A stretch of DNA of 64,000 nt, taken from contig NZ_JAMXBH010000024.1 in NCBI RefSeq assembly GCF_023913735.1, forward strand, positions 1 to 64,000, read 5' to 3'. The stretch comes from Pseudarthrobacter raffinosi (GTDB lineage: Bacteria; Actinomycetota; Actinomycetes; Actinomycetales; Micrococcaceae). This document shows, piece by piece, positions 19,732-27,725 of the stretch. Made by a program: the position numbers and the translations under genes. Position 1 is the first letter of the stretch; every line of letters starts with the position of its first letter. Below the pieces are notes generated by a model. It made no database searches, was not told where the DNA came from, and saw only the letters and a program-made list of their open reading frames with translations.

Positions 19732-19833
19732 GACGCGCTTGTGCGTTTCCGACCCGCACCTCCACGGGCGCACCCGGAATATGGACTGCGTAGTGGAATA
19801 TCCGGGTCGAAAACGAATTTGCGCGTCACAGAA
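19732..19833. repeat. 19-bp iterated dyad array, copy T3
   Basis: Direct units lie at 19776-19794, 19795-19813 and 19814-19833 (GGAATATCCGGGTCGAAAA in the middle). Inverted cores GACGCGC at 19732 and GACCCGC at 19751 are also 19 bases apart. It lies upstream of the decayed AbiEi/DUF559 gene and directly before a terminator-family hairpin. Confidence 0.75.
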
Positions 19834-19841
19834 CCGGGGAG

Positions 19842-19887
19842 GAACGCACGACGTCGGCCCCCGGGTTGGGTGCCGACGTCGAACGTT
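19842..19887. terminator. Dispersed-family hairpin after the glyoxalase gene
   Basis: GAACGCACGACGTCGGC.. pairs with the downstream arm GGGTGCCGACGTCG around the loop GGGTT, with a few mismatches. It is related to 5256-5302 and 22634-22680. It sits exactly at the end of the glyoxalase gene. Confidence 0.7.
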
Positions 19888-20293
19888 AATGGCAGCCCTG
19901 GTTGATGCGGATCATGTTGCCGGACGGGTCGCGGAAGGCGCAGTCGCGCGGGCCCCACGGCTGGACGATGGGTTCCTGGAGAACCTCGGCGCCTGACGCC
20001 CGGAGGGTTTCGAAGGTGGCGTCGAGATCGTCCGTGTTGAACACGAGCATGGGCATAACGCCTTTGGTGAGGAGCTCCTGGATGGAGTCCCCGTCGGCCT
20101 GGGAGCGGCCGGCGTGGGGAGGGGAGAGGACGATCTCAAGGTCGGGCTGGGCGGCACTGCCAAGGGTGACCCAGCGCTGTCCGTCCGAGCCGACGTCGTT
20201 CCGGACTTCCAGGCCAAGGGCGTAGCGGTAGAAGGCGAGGGACTCATCGAGATCGTTGACGGTGACGTGTGCGTACTTCAATGAAATGTTCAT
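19886..20293 (-). CDS. VOC/glyoxalase-family protein
   Basis: The 135-residue product has the vicinal-oxygen-chelate fold: YAHVTVNDLDESLAFYRYAL at the start and EVLQEPIVQPWGPRDCAFRDP followed by GNMIRINQ at the end. The AraC-type gene just upstream on the same strand is a common partner for these small metal-binding enzymes or antibiotic-binding proteins; the substrate cannot be told. ATG 20293 has GGGAG upstream. Confidence 0.8.
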   Translation of the reverse strand: MNISLKYAHVTVNDLDESLAFYRYALGLEVRNDVGSDGQRWVTLGSAAQPDLEIVLSPPHAGRSQADGDSIQELLTKGVMPMLVFNTDDLDATFETLRASGAEVLQEPIVQPWGPRDCAFRDPSGNMIRINQGCH

Positions 20294-20315
20294 GTCTCCC
20301 ACGCTAGGGGAGCGG

Positions 20316-20741
20316 CTAGGAAGAGGCTTCTTCAAACCTGCTCGGTTTGCGCGCGGGCCGGGTGTGCTGGCGGGCGATGCACGTGGGCATCGCCTTCACG
20401 GCGTGGTGTTCGCGGGCCCGGTAGGCGCTGGGCGTCATGCCGACGATCTCGGTGAACCGCGAGCTGAAGGAACCCAGGGACGTGGAACCCACCTCCATGC
20501 ACGCATCGGTCACGCTGGCGCCGGCGCGCAGCAGGGCCATGGCGCGTTCGATCCGCCGCGTCATTAGGTAGTTGTACGGCGTCTCACCGTAGGCGGCCTT
20601 GAACTGGCGGGAGAAGTGCGCCGCTGACATGAGGGCCCCGGCGGCCATGGTGGGCACATCGAGCGGCCGGGCGTACTCGCGGTCGATCAGGTCCCGCGCC
20701 CGGCGCAAATGTGCCAGGTTGGCCAGCTCCTGCGGTGTCAT
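20316..20741 (-). CDS. AraC-family transcriptional regulator, short form
   Basis: The 141-residue protein is one AraC DNA-binding domain with two helix-turn-helices (MAAGALMSAAHFSRQFKAAY and ASVTDACMEVGSTSLGSFSS, then RFTEIVGMTPSAYR). It has no sensor domain. It lies 22 bases upstream of the glyoxalase gene in the same operon and probably controls it. The 259 bases before it, up to hipB, contain a partial terminator-family repeat around 20811-20840. Confidence 0.85.
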   Translation of the reverse strand: MTPQELANLAHLRRARDLIDREYARPLDVPTMAAGALMSAAHFSRQFKAAYGETPYNYLMTRRIERAMALLRAGASVTDACMEVGSTSLGSFSSRFTEIVGMTPSAYRAREHHAVKAMPTCIARQHTRPARKPSRFEEASS

Positions 20742-21000
20742 GAGGCAAGTCTAGTTTCACAAAGCCCCTGACACGCCGGGCTTTTGCGTGTCCTGGGCGG
20801 AGGGGCTGGGGAGGAACGTCCGACGGCGGCAGCCGCCCCAGGCAGTGGATGATCGGAAATATCCTTCTGATTCAAGCGTTTGCCCGTGATCATGAAGGGC
20901 CACAACGTATTTTCAGAAATATGTTGCAGATTTGTATCCAATAGGGAAAAGTGGGCGGTGAAACCAGAGGAATCAGCAATATACTTCAGAAGGAGCCGCA

Positions 21001-21204
21001 GTGGAGGACGTCGCAGCCATCGGGGCGAGCATTCGGCGCGCCCGAAAGGAGGCTGGTATCACCCAGGGCACGCTGGCCGACCTGATCGGTACGTCCTCCC
21101 GGACCGTTCACGCCATCGAAACCGGGACCGGCAATCCATCCCTGGTCACGGTGGCCGCCGCGGCCAACGCTGTGGGGCTGCACCTCAAGGCTACCGATGC
21201 CTGA
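21001..21204 (+). CDS. hipB: HipB-like Xre antitoxin
   Basis: The 67-residue helix-turn-helix protein starts at GTG 21001 behind AAGGAG. IRRARKEAGITQGTLADLIG then TSSRTVHAIETG is the Xre domain; it overlaps hipA by eight bases. It should neutralise HipA and repress the operon. An imperfect palindrome TATTTTCAGAAATA lies about 90 bases upstream and could be its operator. Confidence 0.85.
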   Translation: MEDVAAIGASIRRARKEAGITQGTLADLIGTSSRTVHAIETGTGNPSLVTVAAAANAVGLHLKATDA

Positions 21205-22387
21205 CGACCTGGGGCGACTGAGATTCGTCCGCAGCGCGGATGTGTACAAGGCAGGTGTCCTGGCGGGACGTTTGAACCGGACCAGCCGCGGCAGTGTCGT
21301 CTTTTCCTACACGCCCGACTACCTCAGCACCGCCGGCCGCCCTATCGCGACCACCCTGCCTGTTGTCGCGGAGCCGGTGGAAGCACCCAGTGGCGCGCTG
21401 CCGTCCTTTTACTCAGGCCTCTTACCCGAAGGCCACCGCCTCACGGTCCTGAAGGACGCCGTGAAGACCAGCCTTGGCGATGAGCTCAGCCTTCTGCTTG
21501 CCGTCGGTGCCGACGTTCCCGGTGACGTGCAGATCGTACCCGCCGGAAAAGTGCCGGGGGAGCCACTGCCGCTGGCGGACACGTCGCGTCCGGAGGACCT
21601 GGACTTCGCTGTCCTCGCCGACGCAGTGGACCCTCACGGGCTACCGGGAGTCCAGGCCAAAGCCAGCGCTTCGATGCTGACCACCCCGGTCGCCTTGGCC
21701 AGCCGGCGGTACCTGCTCAAACTGGATCCGCCGCGGCACCCTCATCTGGTCCTAAATGAAGCAGCGCACCTCACGGGGGCTAAGGCGCTGAAAATCCCGG
21801 TGGCCAAGCACAGCGTTGTCTCGGACCGGAATGGCCTGCCCGGACTCCTCGTGGAGCGGTTCGACCGCACGCAGGACCACGGGCTGCTGCGCCTGGCCCT
21901 GGAGGATGCCGCACAGGTCCTGAACCTCCCTCCGGCATCAAAATATGCCGTGAGCTCCGAGGAAGTAGTGGAGGCGTTGGCTGGGCTGTGCAAAGCCAAA
22001 GCTGTTGCCGTCAGGAACCTCTACCTGCAGTTCGTCTTCGCGTGGCTGACCGGAAACGGTGACCTGCATGCCAAGAACGCGTCGGTCCTGGAGGGCCTGT
22101 ACGGCGGCTGGGTAGTGGCGCCGGTCTACGACATCCCCTGCACGCTGCTCTATGGCGATGACACCATGGCCCTGACCGTCTCCGGCCGCGTCAAGAACCT
22201 CAAGGCCCGGCATTGGCAGGAGTTTGCGGCCAGCATCGGGTTGCCCCCACGCGCGGCCACTGCCGCCAACAATATCGCGTTGGCGGCAGCCACCGCTATC
22301 GATCTGGAAGTCCTTCCCTTCGCGGGGTCACCTTTGAACGGGGCGCTGCAGGAACTCCGCTTCCGCCGCGCCGAGCTAAAGGGCTGA
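21197..22387 (+). CDS. hipA: HipA-like serine/threonine kinase toxin
   Basis: The 396-residue protein has the N-terminal HipA domain (PSFYSGLLPEGHRL near residue 70), an ATP-binding region, LPGLLVERFDR, the catalytic loop FAWLTGNGDLHAKNASVL (near residue 283) and VAPVYDIPCTLLYGDD, carrying the DFG-like metal-binding Asp. Known HipA kinases phosphorylate glutamyl-tRNA synthetase or another tRNA ligase and cause dormancy. All key residues appear intact. It is translationally coupled to hipB and followed by a palindromic repeat. Confidence 0.9.
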   Translation: MPDDLGRLRFVRSADVYKAGVLAGRLNRTSRGSVVFSYTPDYLSTAGRPIATTLPVVAEPVEAPSGALPSFYSGLLPEGHRLTVLKDAVKTSLGDELSLLLAVGADVPGDVQIVPAGKVPGEPLPLADTSRPEDLDFAVLADAVDPHGLPGVQAKASASMLTTPVALASRRYLLKLDPPRHPHLVLNEAAHLTGAKALKIPVAKHSVVSDRNGLPGLLVERFDRTQDHGLLRLALEDAAQVLNLPPASKYAVSSEEVVEALAGLCKAKAVAVRNLYLQFVFAWLTGNGDLHAKNASVLEGLYGGWVVAPVYDIPCTLLYGDDTMALTVSGRVKNLKARHWQEFAASIGLPPRAATAANNIALAAATAIDLEVLPFAGSPLNGALQELRFRRAELKG

Positions 22388-22399
22388 TCGGATGTCCTC

Positions 22400-22423
22400 C
22401 CGGTGATCGAGCCTGTCGAAATC
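22400..22423 (+). repeat. REP-like unit after hipA
   Basis: CCGGTGATCGAGCCTGTCGA plus AATC is nearly the same as the unit that forms the end of ppsA. Confidence 0.75.
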
Positions 22424-22520
22424 ATGACGCCTCGATGAGCAATTCCCATCCCGCCGGAACCGGGCCCTCTTGAACTTATCCAGGCCGATAATTTAGTACC
22501 TGCCGCGCGCCGGTCGTGGC

Positions 22521-22621
22521 GACGCGCAAACGGTCTGGCGCTACGCAAACGCGCCGGGGACCCCCGAATACGGGTGTCGACAGCGCGGGTGCGCGTCCTA
22601 AGGGAATGTGCGCGTCGTGGA
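22521..22621. repeat. 19-bp iterated dyad array, copy T4 (no adjacent AbiEi gene)
   Basis: Inverted cores lie at 22521 (GACGCGCAAAC) and 22540 (GCTACGCAAAC). Direct units lie at 22565, 22584 and 22603 (CGAATACGGGTGTCGACAG first). All spacings are 19 bases. This copy stands alone, 17 bases before a terminator-family hairpin. Confidence 0.75.
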
Positions 22622-22633
22622 GGAAGTGGGGAG

Positions 22634-22680
22634 GAACGTCCGACGGCGGCACTCGGCGAGGGTGCCGACGTCGTACGTCC
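22634..22680. terminator. Dispersed-family hairpin
   Basis: AACGTCCGACGGCGGCAC pairs imperfectly with GGTGCCGACGTCGTACGT. It is followed at once by a REP-like unit at 22681. The order array-hairpin-REP resembles 5256-5427 and 19776-19887. Confidence 0.6.
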
Positions 22681-22708
22681 CCGGTGGTCGAGCCTGTCGA
22701 GACCCCGG
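22681..22708 (+). repeat. REP-like unit
   Basis: CCGGTGGTCGAGCCTGTCGA followed by GACCCCGG; self-complementary ends. Confidence 0.8.
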
Positions 22709-22780
22709 CATTACGCCAGCGGCTGGAGAAATAGGGTACGTTTTGGTTTCTTAATTCACCAACGCCCGGTGTACTCTTCC

Positions 22781-22799
22781 AAGGTTAGGCTTCCCTAAA
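22781..22799. promoter_or_regulatory. Iron box (DtxR/IdeR-type operator)
   Basis: TTAGGCTTCCCTAA with flanking AAGG matches the dyad of actinobacterial iron-regulator sites (TTAGGTTAGCCTAA-like). It lies 30 bases before the ligase/acyltransferase gene, where bound repressor would block its promoter. Confidence 0.6.
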
Positions 22800-22828
22800 T
22801 CGCCGAAGACACCTATGGACCACACGCT

Positions 22829-25351
22829 ATGAGCACCCAACTTGACCTTCAACGCCTGTCGTTTGCCTCGAACCTCGCGAGCAACGGTGACAGGACTGCC
22901 ATTGCCACGAGCAAGGGTGTCTTAACGTACCGGGAACTGGCCGACCGTGTTGAGGAGCTGGGCCGGCGCCTCGGTACCGAACGACGCCTGGTGGCACTGA
23001 CGGCCGGTAACGATGTTGACTCATTGGTGGGGTACTTGGCGGCCATGGCGGCCGGTCATCCGCTGATCCTCCTGCCCGCGGACAAGCCTGCCGCCCTGGA
23101 GTCCCTGGTCGAGGCCTATGATCCGGACGTTATCCTGAGTTCGGCGAACGGCCGGACAGTGCTGGAGGAGCGGCGGCCTGGCACCGTACACTCTCTGCAC
23201 CCGGACCTGGCCCTTCTGTTGAGCACCTCAGGCTCCACCGGTTCACCCAAGCTTGTGCGGCTGTCCTATGAAAACCTCCAGGCGAACGCAGAGTCCATCG
23301 CGGGATACCTCGGCATCACGGAGTATGACCGGGCTATGACCACGCTGCCCATGTCCTACTGCTATGGACTGTCAGTGATCAACAGCCACCTGCTGCGTGG
23401 TGCCAGCCTGGTCCTGACGGATCTGTCCGTGGTGGACCCCTGCTTCTGGGATCTGTTCCGCAGCGAGGGGGCCACATCGTTCGCAGCCGTTCCCTACACC
23501 TTCGAGTTGCTCGAGCGGGTGGGGTTCGCCGCGATGAAGCTGCCCACGCTCAGGTATGTGACCCAGGCTGGCGGCAGGCTCGGCCCTGACCTGGTCCGGC
23601 GCTACGCCGGACTGGGCGCAAGGAGCGGCTGGGATCTCTATGTGATGTACGGCCAGACGGAGGCCACCGCACGCATGGCATACCTCCCGCCCCGGCTGGC
23701 AGGTACGTCGCCAGGGGCCATCGGAATCCCTGTCCCCGGCGGCGCCTTCCGGATAGACCCGGTCCCCGGACTGGAGCATGGGGAGCTGGTCTATTCCGGG
23801 CCCAACGTGATGCTGGGTTACGCCCAGACGCCGGAGGACCTCGGCCTCGGACGGACGGTGGATGAACTCCGCACCGGCGACCTGGCGCGCAAGAACGCTG
23901 ACGGACTGTACGAGGTCGTGGGAAGGCGCAGCCGGTTCGTCAAGATCGTCGGCCTCCGCGTCGACCTTGGACAAGTGGAACGGATCCTTGCCGACCTTGG
24001 TATTCAGGCCGCGAGCGCCGGCACGGACCAGGGACTCGTCGTCGCCGTCGAGGGTGAACACGACCCGGCGCTGCTGGGCAAGCTCCTCGCCCAGGGCATA
24101 GGCCTGCCCCGAGCTGCCCTGCACGTGCACGCGGTGCCGGAGCTCCCGCGTCTGGCGTCCGGCAAGCTGGACTACCCGGCCGTCCTGGCGCTCGCCAAAC
24201 CCACAGGTCAAGGCGCGCCGTCCAGCGCGAACTCCGGAGCTAAGCCGCGGGACAGTGTGGTGCGCATTTTTGAGGACACGCTGGAGCTGGATGACATTTC
24301 CGACGACGACACGTTCGTTACGCTCGGCGGGGACTCGCTTTCGTATGTGGCAGCGTCCGTGCGGCTTGAGCAGGCGTTGGGGCATTTGCCCCCGGACTGG
24401 CACATCACCCCGGTGGGGGTGCTGGGGGCCCGCCTTGAACAGCCGCGGACGCGGAAGCGCCGCCCGTTCGCCCGGCTTGAAACCAGCATCGTGCTGCGGG
24501 CTGTCTCGATTTTCCTGATTGTCAGTACCCATATTGGATTCCTGCACTGGCAGGGTGCCGCCCACGTGCTCATGGCAGTGGCGGGGTTCAACTTCGCCCG
24601 GTTCCAGCTCTCCGGGGAAGGTGTGCCGCGGCTGCGGAAACAAGCCGCCAGCCTGGCCAGGGTCATCATCCCCAGCATGGCGTTCATCGGCTTCGCCTAC
24701 CTGATCACCGACAGATACAGCCTGGCGAATATCTTCCTCCTCAACGCCATCATCGGACCCGAAGAGGTGACCACCCGGTCGCATTTCTGGTTCATCGAGG
24801 TGCTCGTCTACCTGCTGGTCAGCATGACGGCGTTGCTCGCCCTGCCCTGGGTCAGCCGGGCCGAAAAGCGCCTCCCGTTCCTTTTTCCGCTGGTACTCCT
24901 CGCCGCCGGACTCCTTACACGCTATGAGCTTTTTGAGCCGGGAATTCCGCACACGCCGCCCATATTCTGGCTTTTCGCGCTGGGATGGGCGGTTGCCCGG
25001 GCCCGCCATATCCTTCAGCGAGGCGCCGTGAGCCTGGTGGCCGCTTTGACCATCCCGGGGTTCTTCGACAACCCCGTCCGTGAACTGACTGTCCTGGCCG
25101 GGATACTCCTGCTCCTGTGGCTGCCCAGCATTCCCGTCCCGGCCGGGCTCCGGCGCCTCACCGTTCTGCTGGCCAGCGCGTCCCTGCACATCTATCTGGT
25201 GCATTGGCTGGTTTACCCGCTGGTAGTTGAGCTCAGCCCCGCCCTCGCCGTCGTGGCCTCACTGGCCGCAGGCTCGGCGTACTGGGCACTCTGCAGCTAT
25301 GCGCCAACGGTTATCGGCCGTGCCAAGAGCCGGATCCTGTCCGACCGGTGA
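22829..25351 (+). CDS. AMP-dependent ligase-carrier protein-acyltransferase fusion
   Basis: The 840-residue protein has three parts. Residues ~1-450 are an adenylation domain (LLLSTSGSTGSPKLV, MYGQTEATARMAYLPP, LRTGDLARKN, LASGKLDYP). Residues ~465-545 are a carrier domain with phosphopantetheine Ser in TLGGDSLSY. Residues ~550-840 form about ten membrane helices resembling acyltransferase-3 proteins. It would activate an acyl or amino acid, load it on the carrier and pass it to or across the membrane. No other nonribosomal gene is nearby. The iron box upstream suggests induction on iron limitation, as for siderophore genes. No clear ribosome site; possibly leaderless or weakly translated. 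Confidence 0.8.
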   Translation: MSTQLDLQRLSFASNLASNGDRTAIATSKGVLTYRELADRVEELGRRLGTERRLVALTAGNDVDSLVGYLAAMAAGHPLILLPADKPAALESLVEAYDPDVILSSANGRTVLEERRPGTVHSLHPDLALLLSTSGSTGSPKLVRLSYENLQANAESIAGYLGITEYDRAMTTLPMSYCYGLSVINSHLLRGASLVLTDLSVVDPCFWDLFRSEGATSFAAVPYTFELLERVGFAAMKLPTLRYVTQAGGRLGPDLVRRYAGLGARSGWDLYVMYGQTEATARMAYLPPRLAGTSPGAIGIPVPGGAFRIDPVPGLEHGELVYSGPNVMLGYAQTPEDLGLGRTVDELRTGDLARKNADGLYEVVGRRSRFVKIVGLRVDLGQVERILADLGIQAASAGTDQGLVVAVEGEHDPALLGKLLAQGIGLPRAALHVHAVPELPRLASGKLDYPAVLALAKPTGQGAPSSANSGAKPRDSVVRIFEDTLELDDISDDDTFVTLGGDSLSYVAASVRLEQALGHLPPDWHITPVGVLGARLEQPRTRKRRPFARLETSIVLRAVSIFLIVSTHIGFLHWQGAAHVLMAVAGFNFARFQLSGEGVPRLRKQAASLARVIIPSMAFIGFAYLITDRYSLANIFLLNAIIGPEEVTTRSHFWFIEVLVYLLVSMTALLALPWVSRAEKRLPFLFPLVLLAAGLLTRYELFEPGIPHTPPIFWLFALGWAVARARHILQRGAVSLVAALTIPGFFDNPVRELTVLAGILLLLWLPSIPVPAGLRRLTVLLASASLHIYLVHWLVYPLVVELSPALAVVASLAAGSAYWALCSYAPTVIGRAKSRILSDR

Positions 25352-25392
25352 GCCGGGTTGGCCCTCCTGCCCAGATGCTCCCCGCCAGACTT

Positions 25393-25410
25393 ATATCGCC
25401 CCGATATAGT
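25393..25410. promoter_or_regulatory. Perfect 7-3-7 palindrome over the Xre-MNT promoter
   Basis: TATATCG, CCC, CGATATA (25393-25409) overlaps a -10-like TATAGT (25405-25410) that ends six bases before the ATG. This gives an apparently leaderless transcript with an autoregulatory operator. Confidence 0.6.
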
Positions 25411-25416
25411 TGACCT

Positions 25417-25863
25417 ATGACCAGCGAGATCGCCGCGAAGAGGGTTCGTGCCGGGCTGAGCCAGAAACGGCTAGCAGAGCTCTCGCATGTCAGCCAGCCA
25501 AATCTGTCGGCATATGAATCCGGGAAGCGCATCCCTCGGCCCGAAACCCTTGACAGGATCATGAAAGTATTAAGGCGCCGGCCATCGGAGATCCTCGCTG
25601 AACACCGCGGCGAGACACTGGCGATCGCCCACAGATACAAAGCACATAATGTCCGCGTTTTCGGATCGTTGGCAAGAGGCGAGGACACACCGGAATCCGA
25701 CGTCGATCTTCTGGTTGACCTCGAACCGGGCGCAACACTTTTCGACCTGTCCGGCTTCCGCCTGGACATGATTGATCTGCTCGGCGTGGAAGTGGACATC
25801 GTCCCATCGGGTTCAGGGGGCCCTATCATGGAGCGCATCCTCAGCGAAGCAATCCCCCTGTGA
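25417..25863 (+). CDS. Xre-MNT nucleotidyltransferase antitoxin (HTH fused)
   Basis: The 148-residue protein joins an Xre helix-turn-helix (residues ~1-60: KRVRAGLSQKRLAELSHVSQ, PNLSAYESGKRIPRP) to a minimal nucleotidyltransferase with GSLARGEDTPESDVDLLVDL, the GSx10DxD catalytic motif. MNT antitoxins AMPylate or otherwise disable the HEPN partner. The next gene is a HEPN protein overlapping by four bases. The HTH is a fusion not present in the simple MntA form and explains the palindrome at the promoter. There is no clear Shine-Dalgarno. Confidence 0.85.
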   Translation: MTSEIAAKRVRAGLSQKRLAELSHVSQPNLSAYESGKRIPRPETLDRIMKVLRRRPSEILAEHRGETLAIAHRYKAHNVRVFGSLARGEDTPESDVDLLVDLEPGATLFDLSGFRLDMIDLLGVEVDIVPSGSGGPIMERILSEAIPL

Positions 25864-26300
25864 GCGGGGACCCCGAAGATGTCCCCGTGGGCGGTCAGTT
25901 CGTGCCCCGTGAGCGGAAGGATCCGAGCTTCTCCCTCGCTACGGCCCCGGAGGGCAGGGTCCTCCAGCTGATCGGAGACATGGAGGAGCGGCTGGGCTGG
26001 GCGCAGCAGATCGTGGATGACGGTGAGCCTGCCTTCAACGATCCGGGAAATTGGCGGTCGCGCGAGGCAATGAAGTCCATCCTTATTGACCTGAACACTG
26101 CCGCGGATCGGATCCCCGAGCCGGTACGTGAGCAGTACCCCGCGATACCCTGGCGTCAGATGCGCGGCCTCCGGAATGTGCTCTCACACGATTACGCGGC
26201 CATTCGCAACGACACCGTGTGGCAAACGGCGGCCCGCAGTCTGCCGGAGCTCAGGGCACAGCTTGCCCACATGCGTGCCGACGTCGAACGCTGGCCCTAG
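25860..26300 (+). CDS. HEPN-family ribonuclease toxin (DUF86/HepT-like)
   Basis: The 146-residue helical protein begins at GTG 25860, overlapping the antitoxin stop. Its C-terminal half carries the HEPN motif Rx4-6H in GLRNVLSHDYAAI (near residue 106). HepT toxins cleave tRNA or mRNA and are disarmed by their MNT partner. The N-terminal ~30 residues, before the helical domain, are extra compared with the usual ~110-115-residue HepT. Confidence 0.82.
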   Translation: MSGDPEDVPVGGQFVPRERKDPSFSLATAPEGRVLQLIGDMEERLGWAQQIVDDGEPAFNDPGNWRSREAMKSILIDLNTAADRIPEPVREQYPAIPWRQMRGLRNVLSHDYAAIRNDTVWQTAARSLPELRAQLAHMRADVERWP

Positions 26301-26370
26301 GCTGTCACCCTTCAACCCGGGACGCTCCTGCCCGGTTGCTGTCCAAAAACCGCCGAACCGATCTTGCTTA

Positions 26371-26507
26371 TACGCAATATCGTGATTCACGTTGCATATG
26401 TGCGACAGCGTGGAGGTTGCGTGGCGCTGCTCATATGACCTGTCGCGAACGCAATACCGGTAGCGACAGGGCGTGTGCGCGTCATAGGGTCTTTCGCGCG
26501 TCGAGTT
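26371..26507. repeat. 19-bp iterated dyad array, copy T6
   Basis: Direct units start at 26451, 26470 and 26489 (GCAATACCGGTAGCGACAG first), exactly 19 bases apart. More diverged inverted motifs (GCAATAT, GCATATG about 20 bases apart) lie from 26371. It covers the 3' end of the intact AbiEi/DUF559 gene. Confidence 0.6.
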
Positions 26508-27456
26508 CCGCAGAACGCGCACGACGGCGGGGCACGCCGGCCGCTGCCAGCATGCCTTCCAGCTTCCCCGGCTCCTTTAGATCGGCCCAGTCCCACCTCA
26601 CCACGTTGAATCCCGTGGCCCGGATTCTGTTCTCGCGCTTCTTTTCCTCCACCACCACCTGCGATACTGTTCGGCCCTTGAGGAACTCCGGTTTGACGTA
26701 CTTCTCCACGCCATCGAATTCTCCCACCACCTTGGCCAGCTTCCAGTAGAAGTCGGCATAGCCTACAAGCCCGTCCTTGTCGTGGATGGCTTGCTGCAGG
26801 ACCGGCGTTTCGAAACCGGCAACCTGGATCAGCGCGCGGCTGTAGGACTCTCCCGCCGAACCGGACATTGGATCCGCGAAAGCCAAGGCGGCCAGTATCC
26901 TTCGCCCGGCCGCCGCCGAGTAGTTCGCGCCGATGCCCGTCACCAACTCATCCTTGGTCAGGGCCCTCAGTCGCAGAGCGCGGTCCGGTTTCAGCACGTG
27001 GTCCAACGGGGTGGCCGCCTCCGTAAACGGCGTAAACGCGGCCAGATCCAGCACAGTGCGGAGGCGGCCGGTGACGAGCAGGCCCTCCCGCTGGACCACT
27101 GTCAGACCCGCCGGATCAGCGAAGTGGCGAACAACCCCGGCACGGGACCGGCCGCCGTCGTTCTTCATCGTCAGGGCGTGGACAGGATGGTGCAGGCCAA
27201 TGGTGGGAATGCTCCAGACAGACGCGGCGGAATGTCGGGCAAACACAGTAGGACGTTCGAAGGTTTCCGCCGCCGCGCTGATGCGGAGCCTGTACTGTTC
27301 CCAGGGCTTCAGTCGCTTCCACGCGGGGCCGTCGGTGTAGACGCCGTGCCGGATCCGGACAAGCGAACCGGCATTGACTCCCTTGGCGAGGTCCTTGGCG
27401 GTCAGTCCGTGCTGGATGCGGTCGCGGGCCAAAAGGAGCGGTGGAAGGTCGGTCAT
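26482..27456 (-). CDS. AbiEi-type wHTH protein with DUF559/Vsr-like nuclease domain
   Basis: The 324-residue protein starts with a winged-helix region as in AbiEi-type antitoxins (LARDRIQHGLTAKDLAKGVN, then GSLVRIRHGVYTDGP). A middle segment is followed by a C-terminal PD-(D/E)XK-like domain: ESYSRALI, YADFYWKLAKVVGEFDGVEK and KKRENRIRATGFNVVRWDW. No toxin gene (AbiEii) is adjacent, so it is a solitary AbiEi-like protein; DNA binding and nuclease function are inferred from fold motifs. It is bracketed by T6 and T5 arrays. One decayed copy (18765-19663) and one fragment (5402-5622) exist in the window, implying spread or duplication of the unit. Confidence 0.82.
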   Translation of the reverse strand: MTDLPPLLLARDRIQHGLTAKDLAKGVNAGSLVRIRHGVYTDGPAWKRLKPWEQYRLRISAAAETFERPTVFARHSAASVWSIPTIGLHHPVHALTMKNDGGRSRAGVVRHFADPAGLTVVQREGLLVTGRLRTVLDLAAFTPFTEAATPLDHVLKPDRALRLRALTKDELVTGIGANYSAAAGRRILAALAFADPMSGSAGESYSRALIQVAGFETPVLQQAIHDKDGLVGYADFYWKLAKVVGEFDGVEKYVKPEFLKGRTVSQVVVEEKKRENRIRATGFNVVRWDWADLKEPGKLEGMLAAAGVPRRRARSAELDARKTL

Positions 27457-27531
27457 GTACCGAAGATGCCAGTTGCGCGCCCTGTGCGACAGATCAGGCT
27501 GCCGCCATGTGGAAAACTACCTGCACCACGG

Positions 27532-27633
27532 TCGACGCGCACGGTCGCAATCGACGCGCATCCGCTCTGACGCTCACGGAATACGGGCCGCGTCAGGGAA
27601 TATGCGCGTCGACAAGGGATATGCGCGTCGCCG
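27532..27633. repeat. 19-bp iterated dyad array, copy T5
   Basis: Inverted cores TCGACGCGC at 27532 and 27551 are 19 apart. Direct units lie at 27578, 27597 and 27617 (GGAATATGCGCGTCGACAAG in the middle). It lies 75-180 bases upstream of the intact AbiEi/DUF559 start, where it could act as operator. Confidence 0.75.
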
Positions 27634-27637
27634 CCGC

Positions 27638-27687
27638 CCGGTAATCGAGCCTGTCGAGACCCGGTTTCGGCAAGCTCACCCATCGGG
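27638..27687. repeat. Inverted pair of REP-like units
   Basis: CCGGTAATCGAGCCTGTCGA is followed by an opposed unit CCGGTTTCGGCAAGCTCACC, sharing CCGG between them. Together they could fold as a hairpin between array T5 and paaA. Confidence 0.75.
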
Positions 27688-27725
27688 CCCCTCCTTGACG
27701 CCCTCCGCGCCCTGCGCATATCCTG

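Noticed and set aside
21349..21396. REP-like unit inside hipA (text PVVAEPVEAP)
   Set aside because: Protein text resembles the E2 linker, but the bases differ at many positions from the repeat; too weak to claim.
23372..25204. 610-codon open frame on the minus strand
   Set aside because: It is antisense to the ligase/acyltransferase gene; its product is low-complexity and Gly/Arg/Glu/His-rich, the usual shadow of a GC-rich gene.
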